Source of the DNA: Mycoavidus sp. HKI
GTDB taxonomy: Bacteria > Pseudomonadota > Gammaproteobacteria > Burkholderiales > Burkholderiaceae
Direction of reading: 5' to 3'
Assembly: GCF_020023735.2 (NCBI RefSeq)
Contig: NZ_CP076444.2
Span: 945,501-1,009,500, forward strand
Length of the DNA: 64,000 nt
Under the pieces are notes generated by a model. That model ran no database searches. It saw only the letters and a list, made by a program, of their open reading frames with translations, and was not told where the DNA came from. Both the position numbers and the translations under genes were made by a program. Numbering within the stretch: the first letter of the stretch is position 1; the number at the start of each line of letters is the position of its first letter. This document shows, one piece after another, positions 18,114 to 27,792 of the stretch.

Positions 18114-19940
18114 ATGACCCGCGCGCTTCGCAATATCGCCATTATCGCTCACGTCGATCACGGCAAAACCACTTTAGTTGATCAGTTACTCCGCCAAGTT
18201 GGCACTTTCCGCGAAAACCAGCAAATGGTTGAACGGGTAATGGATTCAAACGATCTTGAAAAAGAGCGGGGCATTACCATTCTCGCCAAAAATTGTGCGA
18301 TTGAATACGCCGGCACGCATATTAATATTGTTGACACGCCCGGTCACGCGGATTTTGGGGGCGAGGTTGAGCGTGTCTTGTCAATGGTCGATAGCGTATT
18401 GTTGCTGGTTGATGCGGTCGAAGGCCCGATGCCACAAACCCGCTTTGTCACTAAAAAAGCGCTCGCACAAGGTCTGAAACCCATTGTGGTCGTGAATAAA
18501 GTCGATCGGCCTGGCGCTCGTGCTGAATGGGTAGTGAACCAAACTTTTGATTTATTCGACAAACTCGGTGCGACCGAAGAGCAGCTTGATTTTCCAGTGA
18601 TTTATGCTTCTGGTCTGAATGGCTACGCGGGCCTTGACGAAAATGTACGTGAAGGCGATCTACGTGTGCTGTTGGATGCGATTTTGCAATACGTACCAGT
18701 GCGTGCAGATGATCCAGATAGCCCGTTACAACTGCAAATTTCCTCGCTCGATTATTCAACTTATGTTGGGCGCATTGGCATTGGCCGGATTGCACGTGGC
18801 ACACTACGGACGGGTCAGGCGGTTGCATTAGTTATGGAGCCTGGGGGCGAAGTGCTGAATCGCAAAGTCAACCAAATCCAAAAATTCAAAGGGCTGGAGC
18901 GGGTCAGTGTAGACAGCGCGGAAGCGGGTGACATTGTGCTCGTTAATGGCATTGAGGAGATTGGCATTGGCGCAACGATATGCGACCCTGCCAAACCAGA
19001 AGGCTTGCCGATCACTAATGTAGACGAGCCAACCTTGACCATGAATTTTTGCGTCAACACCTCGCCTTTAGCTGGGCGTGAAGGTAAATTCGTGACCAGC
19101 AGGCAATTGCGCGAGCGCTTGATGCGCGAACTCAATCACAACGTTGCGTTGCGAGTGAAAGACACCACTGATGAAACAGTCTTTGAAGTTTCAGGCCGTG
19201 GCGAGCTCCACTTAACCATCCTGATTGAAAACATGCGACGCGAAGGCTATGAGTTAGCCGTATCGCGTCCGCGCGTGGTATTGCGCGAGATTGATGGTGT
19301 GTTGAACGAACCGCTTGAATTGCTCACCGTGGATGTGGAAGATAGCCACCAGGGCGGGGTCATGGAAGAAATTGGCCGCCGTAAGGGAGAGTTGCTAGAT
19401 ATGGCGTCTGACGGACGTGGGCGCACTCGCCTTGAATACCGGGTGCCGGCACGTGGTCTAATTGGTTTGCAGAGCGAATTTCTAACGCTAACGCGAGGCA
19501 CAGGCTTAATCAGCCATATTTTCGATTCTTATGCCCCACTGCGTGAAGGCAGTATCGGTGAACGCCGCAATGGCGTGCTAATTTCGCAAGATGACGGCGC
19601 TGCAGTGGCTTATGCGCTCTGGAAGTTGCAAGAACGTGGACGCATGTTTGTGCGCCCGGGTGACGCTTTATATGAAGGAATGATTATTGGCATTCACAGC
19701 CGCGATAACGATCTGGTGGTGAATCCAATTCGCGAAAAGAAACTCACCAATGTGCGTGCGTCGGGTAAGGATGAGCATATTGATCTGATGACGCCGGTCC
19801 AGCTCTCTCTCGAATATGCGGTTGAATTTATCTCAGATGATGAGCTCGTCGAAGTGACGCCGCAGTCGATTCGATTGCGCAAGCGGAACCTAAAAGAAAA
19901 TGAGCGCCGTCGGGCCGAGCGCACAAGTGCCGTGGTGTAA
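18114..19940 (+). CDS. typA: Ribosome-associated translational GTPase TypA/BipA
   Basis: A 608-residue translational GTPase of the EF-G family. G-domain motifs: [19 protein letters not shown] (G1), [10 protein letters not shown] (G2), [14 protein letters not shown] (G3), [15 protein letters not shown] (G4). The middle has the EF-G-like domains II, III and V; the TypA-specific C-terminal domain contains [16 protein letters not shown] and [15 protein letters not shown]. It binds ribosomes and aids 50S assembly and stress or cold adaptation. Complete, with normal family length. Confidence 0.97.
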   Translation: MTRALRNIAIIAHVDHGKTTLVDQLLRQVGTFRENQQMVERVMDSNDLEKERGITILAKNCAIEYAGTHINIVDTPGHADFGGEVERVLSMVDSVLLLVDAVEGPMPQTRFVTKKALAQGLKPIVVVNKVDRPGARAEWVVNQTFDLFDKLGATEEQLDFPVIYASGLNGYAGLDENVREGDLRVLLDAILQYVPVRADDPDSPLQLQISSLDYSTYVGRIGIGRIARGTLRTGQAVALVMEPGGEVLNRKVNQIQKFKGLERVSVDSAEAGDIVLVNGIEEIGIGATICDPAKPEGLPITNVDEPTLTMNFCVNTSPLAGREGKFVTSRQLRERLMRELNHNVALRVKDTTDETVFEVSGRGELHLTILIENMRREGYELAVSRPRVVLREIDGVLNEPLELLTVDVEDSHQGGVMEEIGRRKGELLDMASDGRGRTRLEYRVPARGLIGLQSEFLTLTRGTGLISHIFDSYAPLREGSIGERRNGVLISQDDGAAVAYALWKLQERGRMFVRPGDALYEGMIIGIHSRDNDLVVNPIREKKLTNVRASGKDEHIDLMTPVQLSLEYAVEFISDDELVEVTPQSIRLRKRNLKENERRRAERTSAVV

Positions 19941-20027
19941 TCCACGGCTGTTTTTGCAACCCATTGAATGCCCAGGGCTAGCGCAAACCCACGGTGCGAT
20001 ATCTGCCCTTTACTTTAAAAAAACGCC

Positions 20028-21467
20028 ATGATGTCTGAAACGCTTATTTCATCCGTGCCTGAAACCGATGCCGGAGATTTGCCGTGTTTTGATCATTTTG
20101 GCCTGCACGCAGATATTCTAAAGGCGCTGGCAGGGCAGGGCTACACCACGCCAACGCCAATTCAGGCGCAGGCCATTCCCGTTATTCTGGCTGGCCACGA
20201 TGTGATGGGAGTGGCGCAAACCGGTACCGGTAAAACGGCAGGTTTTTCGTTGCCGATGATCCAACGGCTGCTGCCTTACGCCAGCACCAGCGCTTCGCCA
20301 GCACGGCATCCAGTGCGCGCATTGGTGTTAACGCCTACGCGCGAGTTAGCTGACCAGGTCGCTAAAAATGTGTGTATCTATGCTGCACACACCGCGCTGC
20401 GCAGTACCGTCGTGTTTGGTGGCATCGATATGAATCCGCAAGCCGCTGAATTACGGCGCGGGGTCGAGATTTTGATTGCCACGCCTGGGCGCCTATTGGA
20501 CCATATACAGCAAAAAAATACCCAATTAGACCAAGTCCAAATACTGATTTTAGACGAGGCAGATCGGATGCTGGATATGGGTTTCTTGCCTGATTTGCAG
20601 CGCATCTCAAATATGTTGCCGCCTGAACGGCAAACTTTGCTGTTCTCGGCGACCTTCTCAAATGAAATCAAAAAACTAGCGGCGAGCTATTTACGCAGTC
20701 CAGTCACCATCGAAGTGGCCCAGCGCAATTCAACTGCTACGAATGTTCGCCAAATTGTTTACGAAGTAGCAGAAGGCGATAAACAGGCAGCAGTGGTCCA
20801 ATTAATTCGCCAGCGTGGGTTAAGGCAAGTGATCGTTTTTTGCAATAGCAAAATCGGCGCTAGCCGGCTGGCGCGGCAACTGGAAAATGAAGGTATCGTC
20901 GTCTCAGCCATTCATGGCGATAAAACCCAGAATGAGCGCATGCAATCGCTTGATGCTTTCAAGCAGGGCGCAATCGACGTGCTGGTCGCAACTGACGTGG
21001 CTGCGCGTGGCTTGGATATTGTTGAGCTGCCCGCGGTGATTAATTTTGATTTGCCCTTTAATGCAGAAGATTATGTGCACCGGATTGGTCGAACTGGCCG
21101 GGCGGGCGCTTCAGGTGAAGCGCTTTCATTGTGTAGCCCGCATGAAGCCAAACACCTAGCGGATATTGAGAAACTCATTCAGCGTCCGCTTGAGCGTGAG
21201 CCGCTGACGATTGAGAGGGCGCGCGCAGTAAATCGCACACACCGTCACGATCGTGATTTTTCCCCACGGCGGGCAACAGGCAAGCGGCCTGCGCTCGATG
21301 CTGGTCGGCCGACGGCAGAGTTGGACGATTTTTTCACGCGACCTTATCAACCTTCTGACTCAGCTCTGCAAGCAAAAACGGAAGCTGTCACGGGTCATCA
21401 TTCTAAGCCAGCACAAAAACGTCCGTTAGCAGCGTTACTGGGCGGCATGCCCTATAAGCCAAAGTGA
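20028..21467 (+). CDS. rhlE: DEAD-box RNA helicase, RhlE type
   Basis: A 479-residue ATP-dependent RNA helicase. Motifs in order: Q motif with Phe upstream (FDHFGLHADILKAL, GYTTPTPIQ), Walker A GVAQTGTGKTAGF, PTRELADQ, TPGRLLDH, LDEADRMLDMGF, LLFSATFS, then DVAARGLDIVELP and HRIGRTGRAG. The basic C-terminal tail is about 110 residues and ends in LLGGMPYKPK, as in Burkholderia RhlE proteins. RhlE acts in ribosome assembly and RNA decay. MMSET could start at either of two adjacent ATGs (20028 or 20031). Convergent with mltB. Confidence 0.9.
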   Translation: MMSETLISSVPETDAGDLPCFDHFGLHADILKALAGQGYTTPTPIQAQAIPVILAGHDVMGVAQTGTGKTAGFSLPMIQRLLPYASTSASPARHPVRALVLTPTRELADQVAKNVCIYAAHTALRSTVVFGGIDMNPQAAELRRGVEILIATPGRLLDHIQQKNTQLDQVQILILDEADRMLDMGFLPDLQRISNMLPPERQTLLFSATFSNEIKKLAASYLRSPVTIEVAQRNSTATNVRQIVYEVAEGDKQAAVVQLIRQRGLRQVIVFCNSKIGASRLARQLENEGIVVSAIHGDKTQNERMQSLDAFKQGAIDVLVATDVAARGLDIVELPAVINFDLPFNAEDYVHRIGRTGRAGASGEALSLCSPHEAKHLADIEKLIQRPLEREPLTIERARAVNRTHRHDRDFSPRRATGKRPALDAGRPTAELDDFFTRPYQPSDSALQAKTEAVTGHHSKPAQKRPLAALLGGMPYKPK

Positions 21468-21530
21468 AAAATGAAGTAAGTGGTGCCCTTGTATGACCGC
21501 TGGTAACGCTAAAGCGCTCACATTCTTGGC

Positions 21531-22697
21531 TTACACCTCTTTCTTTTCACTCATTTGCAAGCACTGCTTAACTTGCTGGCCAAGTTGATAAACGCTAAGC
21601 GCATAAAAAAAGCTGCGGTTATATTTCAAGATCACAGTAAAATTGCGCAGGCCGAGCTTATATTCAGTAGGCTGCTTAACGTTGGGTAAATCAATGATAT
21701 TGACCAGAGTGCTTAATTCAGCCTCTGTGTTGAATGTTTCATTGAGCAATAGGCCCGCTTTAAGTAAGTGCCCCAGCGGTCGGCGGGGTTCGATTTTCCC
21801 ATCTGCCTCTGCCTGTGCAATACCCAGGCTACCGTTATCGGAGGCGATTTTCCAAATCACTGGCCGGCCACTTTCCCAACCGTGTTGGTGCAAATAATTG
21901 GCGATGCTGCCGATTGCATCGGCAGCGCTTGTATATAAATCAACCTTTTGGTCACCATCATAATCAATGGCGTATTGCATAATGCTGCTTGGCATAAATT
22001 GCGCAAGACCGATCCCTCCATCATAAGAGCCTAAAACGCGAGTTGGATCGAGACCAGCAGCACGGGTCCAGAGTAAAAAATCTTCCAAGTTTTGGCGAAA
22101 CAATGCCATGCGTTGCAACTGGTTTGGCTTAGTTGGATAGTCAAAAGCCAGTGTCGTCAGTACATCTAACACACAATGATTACCCATATTACGGCCATAG
22201 AAAGTCTCAACGCCAATGATCCCAACAATAATCTCGGGCGGCACGCCAAATTCTTGGTGCGCGCGTCGCAAAGTTGCTTCATGTGTACGCCAGAAGCGCG
22301 CACCAGCACTAATGCGCTCTGCTGTGAGAAAGCGTGACTGATGCGTATGCCAATCGCGGGGGGATGGTGCGAGTGTTTGTTGCTCAAGCTTTACAGATAG
22401 GGTGGAATATTTAACTTGCGCAAAAAGTGCACGTAGCGCACTGGGTTCGAAGTGATGACGTGTGACTAAGTCACTGATAAAAGCCTCGATAGCTGGATTA
22501 TTCAGATAGCGTTGTGAGACACGCTTTTCCTCGAAGGTTTGCTGCGGTGCCGGCGCTCTTGATTCAGCCTGAGACTGTGTTGGTATACAGCTTGCTGCGA
22601 GCACATATCCGAGAGCAAACAGCCACCTTAGAAACGGGTTGGAGTTGAATGCGCGGCGAGTGGCAGGAGGAGCTAAGACGTTGATTTCGGTCATCAT
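21531..22697 (-). CDS. mltB: Lytic murein transglycosylase B
   Basis: A 388-residue peptidoglycan lytic transglycosylase (GH103). After an N-terminal hydrophobic segment (FLRWLFALGYVLAASCIP) the catalytic Glu is seen in IIVGIIGVETFYGRNMG, with the family elements GSYDGGIGLAQFMPSS and DYDGDQKVDLYTSAADAIGSIANYL. The Cys in ASCIP could be a lipobox, though the context is not ideal, so soluble export is also possible. It cleaves the MurNAc-GlcNAc bond leaving 1,6-anhydro ends. Alternative start MTEIN at 22694. The 384 bp upstream lead to hipB. Confidence 0.9.
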   Translation of the reverse strand: MMTEINVLAPPATRRAFNSNPFLRWLFALGYVLAASCIPTQSQAESRAPAPQQTFEEKRVSQRYLNNPAIEAFISDLVTRHHFEPSALRALFAQVKYSTLSVKLEQQTLAPSPRDWHTHQSRFLTAERISAGARFWRTHEATLRRAHQEFGVPPEIIVGIIGVETFYGRNMGNHCVLDVLTTLAFDYPTKPNQLQRMALFRQNLEDFLLWTRAAGLDPTRVLGSYDGGIGLAQFMPSSIMQYAIDYDGDQKVDLYTSAADAIGSIANYLHQHGWESGRPVIWKIASDNGSLGIAQAEADGKIEPRRPLGHLLKAGLLLNETFNTEAELSTLVNIIDLPNVKQPTEYKLGLRNFTVILKYNRSFFYALSVYQLGQQVKQCLQMSEKKEV

Positions 22698-22946
22698 GAA
22701 TCGATAGAATTATATGAATAACATCAATCTATAAAACCTGTGCGATTTACACACATCCGATACCCTTCAAGGCGATCAGCGATCATAGTAGAGTACTAGT
22801 TCAAAATCTGCATGTCAACCATTTTATCAAGAGGCGACAACCGACGGCGCAGTTCTCTGACTCCAACTTCCAAGAGCCTATGAAAAATTACCAAAAAATA
22901 TAACACAATGTAATCTATAGTGTACAAATTGTATTTTTTATGTGTT

Positions 22947-22973
22947 TAATAGTTTACGTTAACTGTGCTATTA
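22947..22973. promoter_or_regulatory. Palindromic AT-rich element upstream of hipBA
   Basis: TAATAG (22947-22952) and CTATTA (22968-22973) are inverted copies separated by 15 nt. They lie in the AT-rich 384-bp gap between mltB and hipB and may be a second operator for the HipB-like repressor. Apart from this and the element at 23012-23047 nothing else is seen in the gap. Confidence 0.3.
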
Positions 22974-23011
22974 TAGATTTGGTCCATATAATATGCAAAA
23001 GAGATCTTATA

Positions 23012-23047
23012 TTGCCATTTTCCATAACAATGTTAACTATAGTTAAC
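23012..23047 (+). promoter_or_regulatory. Candidate hipBA promoter with overlapping perfect palindrome
   Basis: TTGCCA (23012-23017), 17-nt spacer and AACTAT (23035-23040) make a plausible sigma70 promoter. The perfect 16-bp palindrome GTTAACTATAGTTAAC (23032-23047) covers the -10, as expected if the operon's own HTH protein binds there and blocks transcription. It lies 35 bp before the hipB ATG. Confidence 0.5.
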
Positions 23048-23081
23048 AAAATACAAGTTTTTGTATAAAATAGGTTCCATT

Positions 23082-23498
23082 ATGCCTAGGCCATCCGCAA
23101 CGTTATACCCGAACTCTATACGAGTCTTAGCTGATCTTGGGCAAAGGCTTAAGTACGCTCGTCTACGGCGTCATTTTTCCGCCGAGACGGTGGCGGCTCG
23201 TGCGGGCATGACTCGCCAGACACTAAGCAAAATTGAAGCAGGAAATCCGTCTGTGACACTGGGCAATTATTTTCAGGTGCTGGTCGTGTTAGGGCTTGAT
23301 AAAGATATTGGTGCTGTAGCTCTCGACGACGTACTTGGGCGCCGGCTTCAGGATGCAGAGCTTCCCCAGCGGAAGCGAGCACCGGTGACATCCTCTATCC
23401 GAACCAAAAGGAATACGCATCACTCAGTCGACGTCGAAGCGGCGCAGGAGCTTGGTGCCGAGGCGGTGAGTACCGCTATTGTCGATGACAAGGACTGA
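23082..23498 (+). CDS. hipB: HTH antitoxin/repressor, HipB-like
   Basis: A 138-residue XRE-type DNA-binding protein. The helix-turn-helix is AETVAARAGMTRQTLSKIEAGN followed by PSVTLGNYFQVLVVLGLDKD, as in HipB antitoxins. The C-terminal 60 residues are basic then acidic and less conserved. I chose ATG 23082 (MPRPSATLYP); an in-frame TTG at 23061 is too close to the operator. It ends 2 bp before the kinase gene, so the pair is one operon. Expected role: neutralise HipA and repress the operon through the palindrome at 23032-23047. Confidence 0.82.
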   Translation: MPRPSATLYPNSIRVLADLGQRLKYARLRRHFSAETVAARAGMTRQTLSKIEAGNPSVTLGNYFQVLVVLGLDKDIGAVALDDVLGRRLQDAELPQRKRAPVTSSIRTKRNTHHSVDVEAAQELGAEAVSTAIVDDKD

Positions 23499-23500
23499 AA

Positions 23501-24748
23501 ATGGCCATGAAAAAATCACAACCGAGCCTGAAAGTTTGGTTGGACGACCCGGCTTTTGGAGCGCTTCAGATTATTGGGACGCTGCATAAGGTTGGGCATG
23601 ACGGAGTGCGTTTCACTTATGACAAAGAATGGCTAAAAAGTCCAGTTGTGTTTCAACTGGACCCCGCATTGACCCTTGATTCTGGCGATTTTTACCCCGT
23701 TAACTCTAATTTTGGTGTTTTCATGGATTCGTGCCCCGATCGATGGGGGCAGGTACTGATGCAACGTCGCGAGACCATCGAAGCTAAGGAGGCGGGTCGG
23801 ACAAAAATAACACTACGAGCATGGGAATTTCTCTGTGGAGTACAGGACCATACGCGCATGGGTGCGCTGCGATTTAGCACTGAGGGCAGCGCAGGCTTTC
23901 TTGCTAATGAACTTCTCGCAGCTCCGCCTATTGCCAGCCTGGCTGAATTGCAGCACGTTGCCTTAGAGTTGTCTCGAAAAAAAATCGATGACATGACTAA
24001 ATTACGGCAGTGGCTAAAAATACTGGTCGCTCCCGGAGCATCATTAGGCGGAGCGCGTCCTAAGGCAAACCTCTCCGAGGCGCGGGATCTATGGATAGCG
24101 AAATTTCCAGCAGCTGACGACGACAAGGATGTGGCTTTATGGGAAAAGCTGCTGCATGACATGGCGAGTGCCTGCGGCATCAACGTTCCTCCGTCACGTG
24201 TTCAGCGTTTAGGTCACGCCTACCATACGTTCATGGTTAAGCGCTTCGACCGAGAAAATGGGGCGCGGCGATTTTTTACGTCGGCGATGACATTGCTCAA
24301 CAAAACGGACCAGGAGCCCGCAACTTATCTCGATCTGGCTCAGTTTATCTCCGAGCAGGGTAGCCCTGCGTACATCGGCGATGATCTCCGCGAGCTATTT
24401 GTTCGCGTCGCATTCAATATTACAATGGCTAACCGCGACGACCACTTGCGCAATCATGGCTTTATACGTACGCCGAGCGGATGGCGACTTTCGCCGGCCT
24501 ATGATATGAATCCCTCCGTCAAAAAAGATGAACATGTGCTGGGAATAGACGAAGGCATACATGAGCCATCGTTAGAGGCATTACTGGAAACGGCAATCTA
24601 TTACAAGTTAAGCAATATGGATGCTTCATTGCTCATCCAGAAAGTGCTCGCCGTAGTGGCGACGTGGAAAGCCCGCGCTAAAGCGTTGGGTATCGCTGCA
24701 GCAGATGTGCATGAAATGGAACATCTGTTCATCATGGATGAGGGTTGA
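23501..24748 (+). CDS. hipA: HipA-family serine/threonine kinase toxin
   Basis: A 415-residue HipA-type kinase. Seen: the N-terminal subdomain with FGVFMDSCPDRWGQVLM, the Gly-rich/Ser loop GASLGGARPKANLSE at about residue 179, the strand FMVKRFDRENGARR, the catalytic loop FNITMANRDDHLRNHGFI (Asp and Asn near residues 310-320), and the metal-binding Asp in LSPAYDMNPS. All kinase motifs are intact, so it should be active. E. coli HipA phosphorylates glutamyl-tRNA synthetase and induces dormancy; the target here is unknown. Paired with hipB just upstream. A partial trhO copy and an AbiE pair follow. Confidence 0.85.
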   Translation: MAMKKSQPSLKVWLDDPAFGALQIIGTLHKVGHDGVRFTYDKEWLKSPVVFQLDPALTLDSGDFYPVNSNFGVFMDSCPDRWGQVLMQRRETIEAKEAGRTKITLRAWEFLCGVQDHTRMGALRFSTEGSAGFLANELLAAPPIASLAELQHVALELSRKKIDDMTKLRQWLKILVAPGASLGGARPKANLSEARDLWIAKFPAADDDKDVALWEKLLHDMASACGINVPPSRVQRLGHAYHTFMVKRFDRENGARRFFTSAMTLLNKTDQEPATYLDLAQFISEQGSPAYIGDDLRELFVRVAFNITMANRDDHLRNHGFIRTPSGWRLSPAYDMNPSVKKDEHVLGIDEGIHEPSLEALLETAIYYKLSNMDASLLIQKVLAVVATWKARAKALGIAAADVHEMEHLFIMDEG

Positions 24749-24898
24749 TGCAATCTGACCGGCGCTGGCCAGCCCTTAAGCTAACTGTGATACGCAGTGA
24801 TGGCCTGGGATGATTCGATCATCGATGAAAAGCTTCTGCAGTCCACTTGAAAACGAGCGGATCTATCACTGCCTAAGCCCGTCGAAAGCTAGAGATCA

Positions 24899-25109
24899 TT
24901 TAGGCAGCTGCCCGCCTGTCATAACAATGTTGGCAATGTTTATCAGGTACATAATGGGGTGAGCGTTGGGCTTCAGGAGTCAGCACAGCACGGCAGCCAA
25001 AGCACTGTAGCGTAGCGGTTGGCTTAAGCTCTGGATTTAATGCTGTGCGCTGATCAAACACAAAACAATCACCGTTATAATGCGCGCCCCCGACTTCCTC
25101 GAAATACTT
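24899..25109 (-). repeat. trhO 3'-end partial copy (direct repeat 1)
   Basis: 211 bp matching 26698-26908, the last ~70 codons of trhO plus its stop, with about 7 mismatches and the same orientation. It has no start and no rhodanese active site, so it is a gene fragment. It ends exactly where the AbiEii stop codon begins. The rest of 24749-24898 shows no gene. Confidence 0.9.
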
Positions 25110-26014
25110 TATATCGGCTGCTGAGAGGCGGCAGCAAAAGGATGGTCAATAGTGCTTGCCCCGAGGGCGTATGCACGTTTTAGATAGGCTTGAATCACAG
25201 CCGGGTTCTCAAGTTGCTTGATCACAGTGGCATCAACGAAGCGGGACATTTCTTGTGTAAAAGCGGCAGCCTTCTCGGGTGTTTTTAGTTTTTCAATCTG
25301 TTCGCTGAGACACTCTTTGAATCGCGCTTCTTCCCAGCCGTAGTCGATCAGCTTGCGGCCAACGAGATCAAAGTCAAGTTCGGTACCCAGGTCAGTCAGA
25401 AACTTAATATCCCATATATCGCGAGCTTTGAGAAAGGGCCAAGCACCTAGTGCGACGATCTTGTCCGCGAGGATCTCTTGCTTTGATTCTGCCAGGATGA
25501 GCATTTGTTTGTGCGGTGCTGGCAGATGTGGATAGTTTGTGGCCACCGCCACCAGGTCAGGATCATGAGCGGGAACGCTAGCTACCTCGATGTTGATCAC
25601 TTGGTTTTGGGGGTTGCTGGGGTCTGCTTGCGGCACTCGAACGCGAGCACTCCAGCGTGCTACGTTCACGCCGTCAGAAGCTGGCCGATCCTTTGGCGCT
25701 TTGATATTAACCTCCAACCCATAGGCCTCGCCGATTTCTCGCTGCAGGAGATCTGCAAATGGCATCATCGTTGCCGGATCGAACGAGGTACCTGCGGCGA
25801 AATCGAGATCTTCCGAATACCTGGTGCCTTGATAGCAGAGTCGTAGGGCGGTACCTCCTTGAAAGGCCAGTGCGTTGGACGCGCCGCTCTGACCCAACGC
25901 GTATAGGATTTCATAGTGTAGAATCTCTTTCACAATTGTATTAACGGGAACGCGGCGTTCCGTCGCATATCGGCCGGCCAACTGCAGAAGGTCACTTTGT
26001 GTGCGCATGTTCAT
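25109..26014 (-). CDS. abiEii: AbiEii/AbiGii-type nucleotidyltransferase toxin
   Basis: A 301-residue DNA-polymerase-beta-like nucleotidyltransferase. The signature [22 protein letters not shown] at residues 51-72 provides the GG turn and the S-x-D-x-D metal ligands (Ser67, Asp69, Asp71). The [18 protein letters not shown] block with the conserved Lys, and the [11 protein letters not shown] motif, match type IV toxin AbiEii. Such toxins are GTP-dependent or tRNA-modifying nucleotidyltransferases that cause reversible growth arrest or abortive infection. It follows AbiEi by 7 bp. Its stop codon coincides with the edge of the partial trhO copy, so the last few residues (ASQQPI) may be set by the junction. 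Confidence 0.85.
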   Translation of the reverse strand: MNMRTQSDLLQLAGRYATERRVPVNTIVKEILHYEILYALGQSGASNALAFQGGTALRLCYQGTRYSEDLDFAAGTSFDPATMMPFADLLQREIGEAYGLEVNIKAPKDRPASDGVNVARWSARVRVPQADPSNPQNQVINIEVASVPAHDPDLVAVATNYPHLPAPHKQMLILAESKQEILADKIVALGAWPFLKARDIWDIKFLTDLGTELDFDLVGRKLIDYGWEEARFKECLSEQIEKLKTPEKAAAFTQEMSRFVDATVIKQLENPAVIQAYLKRAYALGASTIDHPFAAASQQPI

Positions 26015-26021
26015 AAGGCTC

Positions 26022-26543
26022 TTAGGTGGGTTCAGTCACGAGATCGAGGCTACGGCCCACTCTGCGCAGGTCGCGTAGGGCACAGTCCAGGGTCGCAATC
26101 CAGATGCGCCGCCGCCCGTCCCAGTTTAGATGTGGCCGCAAATGCGAGAGCCCGCGTGCTGTGTGTACGAATTCCAGGACCCCGTATGGCGTCCGGAAAG
26201 TTTGGGACCGGCCTGTTGTCATCAGCGTGAGGCGGGAAGGAATCTGAGAGATCCAGCCGGCTTCGGATAGCCTTGATTCCATGCTCAGGTAGTTCAGGTC
26301 CCACGGTCGAAGAAAAGGGACTAGGGCGGCGAGCAGGTCGTCGGGTAAGCAGCGTGCTCGCGGATTGATATAAAGCCCGCGCGCCACCCGGACAATTAGC
26401 CCGCTGTTCTGATGCGTCGAAAGCGCTTTCAGTCGAGCCCGGTCGTCGCCTGGGAAGAGTAGCTTCAAGGTGTTGGATGGAAAGGCCCAGACGCCCGTAG
26501 TATCCCAGTGTTCTAGGGCAATCATTAATTCCCGTAGGCGCAT
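26022..26543 (-). CDS. abiEi: AbiEi-type antitoxin
   Basis: A 173-residue protein, first gene of the pair. The N-terminal winged-helix part (LKLLFPGDDRARLKALSTHQ, then GLIVRVARGLYINPRAR) fits the DNA-binding domain of AbiEi; the C-terminal half (LNYLSMESRLSEAGWISQIP, YGVLEFVHTARGL, IATLDCALRDL) fits the antitoxicity domain. In known type IV systems AbiEi represses its promoter by binding inverted repeats and counteracts the nucleotidyltransferase without direct contact. Suitable repeats lie just upstream at 26560-26605. Confidence 0.75.
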   Translation of the reverse strand: MRLRELMIALEHWDTTGVWAFPSNTLKLLFPGDDRARLKALSTHQNSGLIVRVARGLYINPRARCLPDDLLAALVPFLRPWDLNYLSMESRLSEAGWISQIPSRLTLMTTGRSQTFRTPYGVLEFVHTARGLSHLRPHLNWDGRRRIWIATLDCALRDLRRVGRSLDLVTEPT

Positions 26544-26559
26544 TTAAATACACAGTAGA

Positions 26560-26605
26560 TGAACAATAAAGTTCATTATATGTGCAGATACGTCATATGT
26601 ACAGA
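26560..26605 (-). promoter_or_regulatory. Repeats upstream of abiEi, candidate operator
   Basis: TGAAC (26560-26564) and GTTCA (26571-26575) form an inverted pair; ATATGTGCAGA (26578-26588) and ATATGTACAGA (26595-26605) form near-identical direct repeats 17 bp apart. The position, within 65 bp of the abiEi start, suits autoregulation. Confidence 0.4.
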
Positions 26606-26697
26606 AAAAGCCTCCTCCAATGGCATATGAGGTTGAAACGGTAACGTATTTCCAATGTCAACAGCGATTTAAAATTGATACATTGTGACTTTACTGC

Positions 26698-26908
26698 TTT
26701 AGGCAGCTGCCCGCCTGTCATAACAATGCTGGCAATGTTTATCAGGTACATAATGGGGTGAGCGTTGGGCCTCAGGAGTCAGCACGGCGCGGCAGCCAAA
26801 GCATTGTAGCGTAGCGGTTGGCTTAAGCTCTGGATTTAACGCTGTGCGCTGATCAAACACAAAACAATCACCGTTATAATGCGCGCCCCCGACTTCCTCG
26901 AAATACTT
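26698..26908 (-). repeat. trhO 3' end (direct repeat 2, within the intact gene)
   Basis: Partner of the repeat at 24899-25109. This copy is continuous with the full trhO frame. The two repeats bracket 25110-26697, which holds only the AbiE pair and its promoter region. Confidence 0.9.
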
Positions 26909-27553
26909 GAGAATGCCGCCCTCTAGCTGATAGACAGATTCAATACCAATATTTTGCATATGTAATGCAGCTTTTTCGCAGCGAATACCGCCGGTGCAAA
27001 ATGACACCACGGTTTTGCCAGTGAAGTCCTCACGATGTGCTTCAATGGCGGCAGGAAATTCGCTGAACTTAGTGAGCCGGTAATCCAATGCGCCGGCAAA
27101 AGTGCCGAGATCGGTTTCAAATTCATTACGCGTATCCAGCATTACAACTGGGCGCCCGTTATCGTCCTGACCATGGTCAAGCCATTGCTTGAGTGTCTGC
27201 GCGCTCACTGCGGGTGCGCGGGACTGGCCAGGCTGGATGGCTGGGGTGTGCATGGTGATGATTTCTTTTTTTAATCTAACCAGCATCCGCCGAAACGGCT
27301 GTTTAGCGGATAGGCTTTCTTTGAACTGTAGATCCGCTAAATGACCTTCAAAGAGAGGGGCTTCACGCAGCCATTGAATAAAAGCGTCAGCAGCAGGGCG
27401 TGGGCCAGCGACAAACAGATTAATCCCTTCAGGCGCTAGTAAAATGGTGCCGCGCAAGCCGAGCTCATCGCAACGTGAGCGAATGGGCTCACGCCATTGT
27501 GCGGGTGAATGGAGGGTAAAAAAACGGTAGGCAGCAAGATTAACGATATTCAT
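26699..27553 (-). CDS. trhO: tRNA uridine(34) hydroxylase (rhodanese family, YceA/TrhO)
   Basis: A 284-residue rhodanese-like enzyme. The N-terminal acylphosphatase-like domain ([18 protein letters not shown]) is followed by the rhodanese domain with [15 protein letters not shown] and the active-site loop [15 protein letters not shown] (Cys near residue 183). The C-terminal Cys-rich zinc-type region ([21 protein letters not shown]) is typical. TrhO makes 5-hydroxyuridine at position 34 of several tRNAs. It is complete, but its final 211 bp are duplicated 1.8 kb away beyond an AbiE pair. Divergent from dnaE with a 239-bp spacer. Confidence 0.93.
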   Translation of the reverse strand: MNIVNLAAYRFFTLHSPAQWREPIRSRCDELGLRGTILLAPEGINLFVAGPRPAADAFIQWLREAPLFEGHLADLQFKESLSAKQPFRRMLVRLKKEIITMHTPAIQPGQSRAPAVSAQTLKQWLDHGQDDNGRPVVMLDTRNEFETDLGTFAGALDYRLTKFSEFPAAIEAHREDFTGKTVVSFCTGGIRCEKAALHMQNIGIESVYQLEGGILKYFEEVGGAHYNGDCFVFDQRTALNPELKPTATLQCFGCRAVLTPEAQRSPHYVPDKHCQHCYDRRAAA

Positions 27554-27792
27554 GACAGGAGGTGTATCGCGCTTTATCCCAAGGAACTTGGATTGGCATT
27601 ATTTTTGCGAAGCCGCTTAATTAGGGCGCAAAGGCATGGCTAGCCAGGCAAAAAACAAGCGGTGAGCATAACAGAATGTGCTGTCATTGTCATTACGATG
27701 CAAAGACCGGCGCTAGGGTGCCATCTGCTCTAACGAATGGATTGAGCGCGCAAAGATCATGCAATGGCCTGGCGTTAGGTACAATAGCGACT

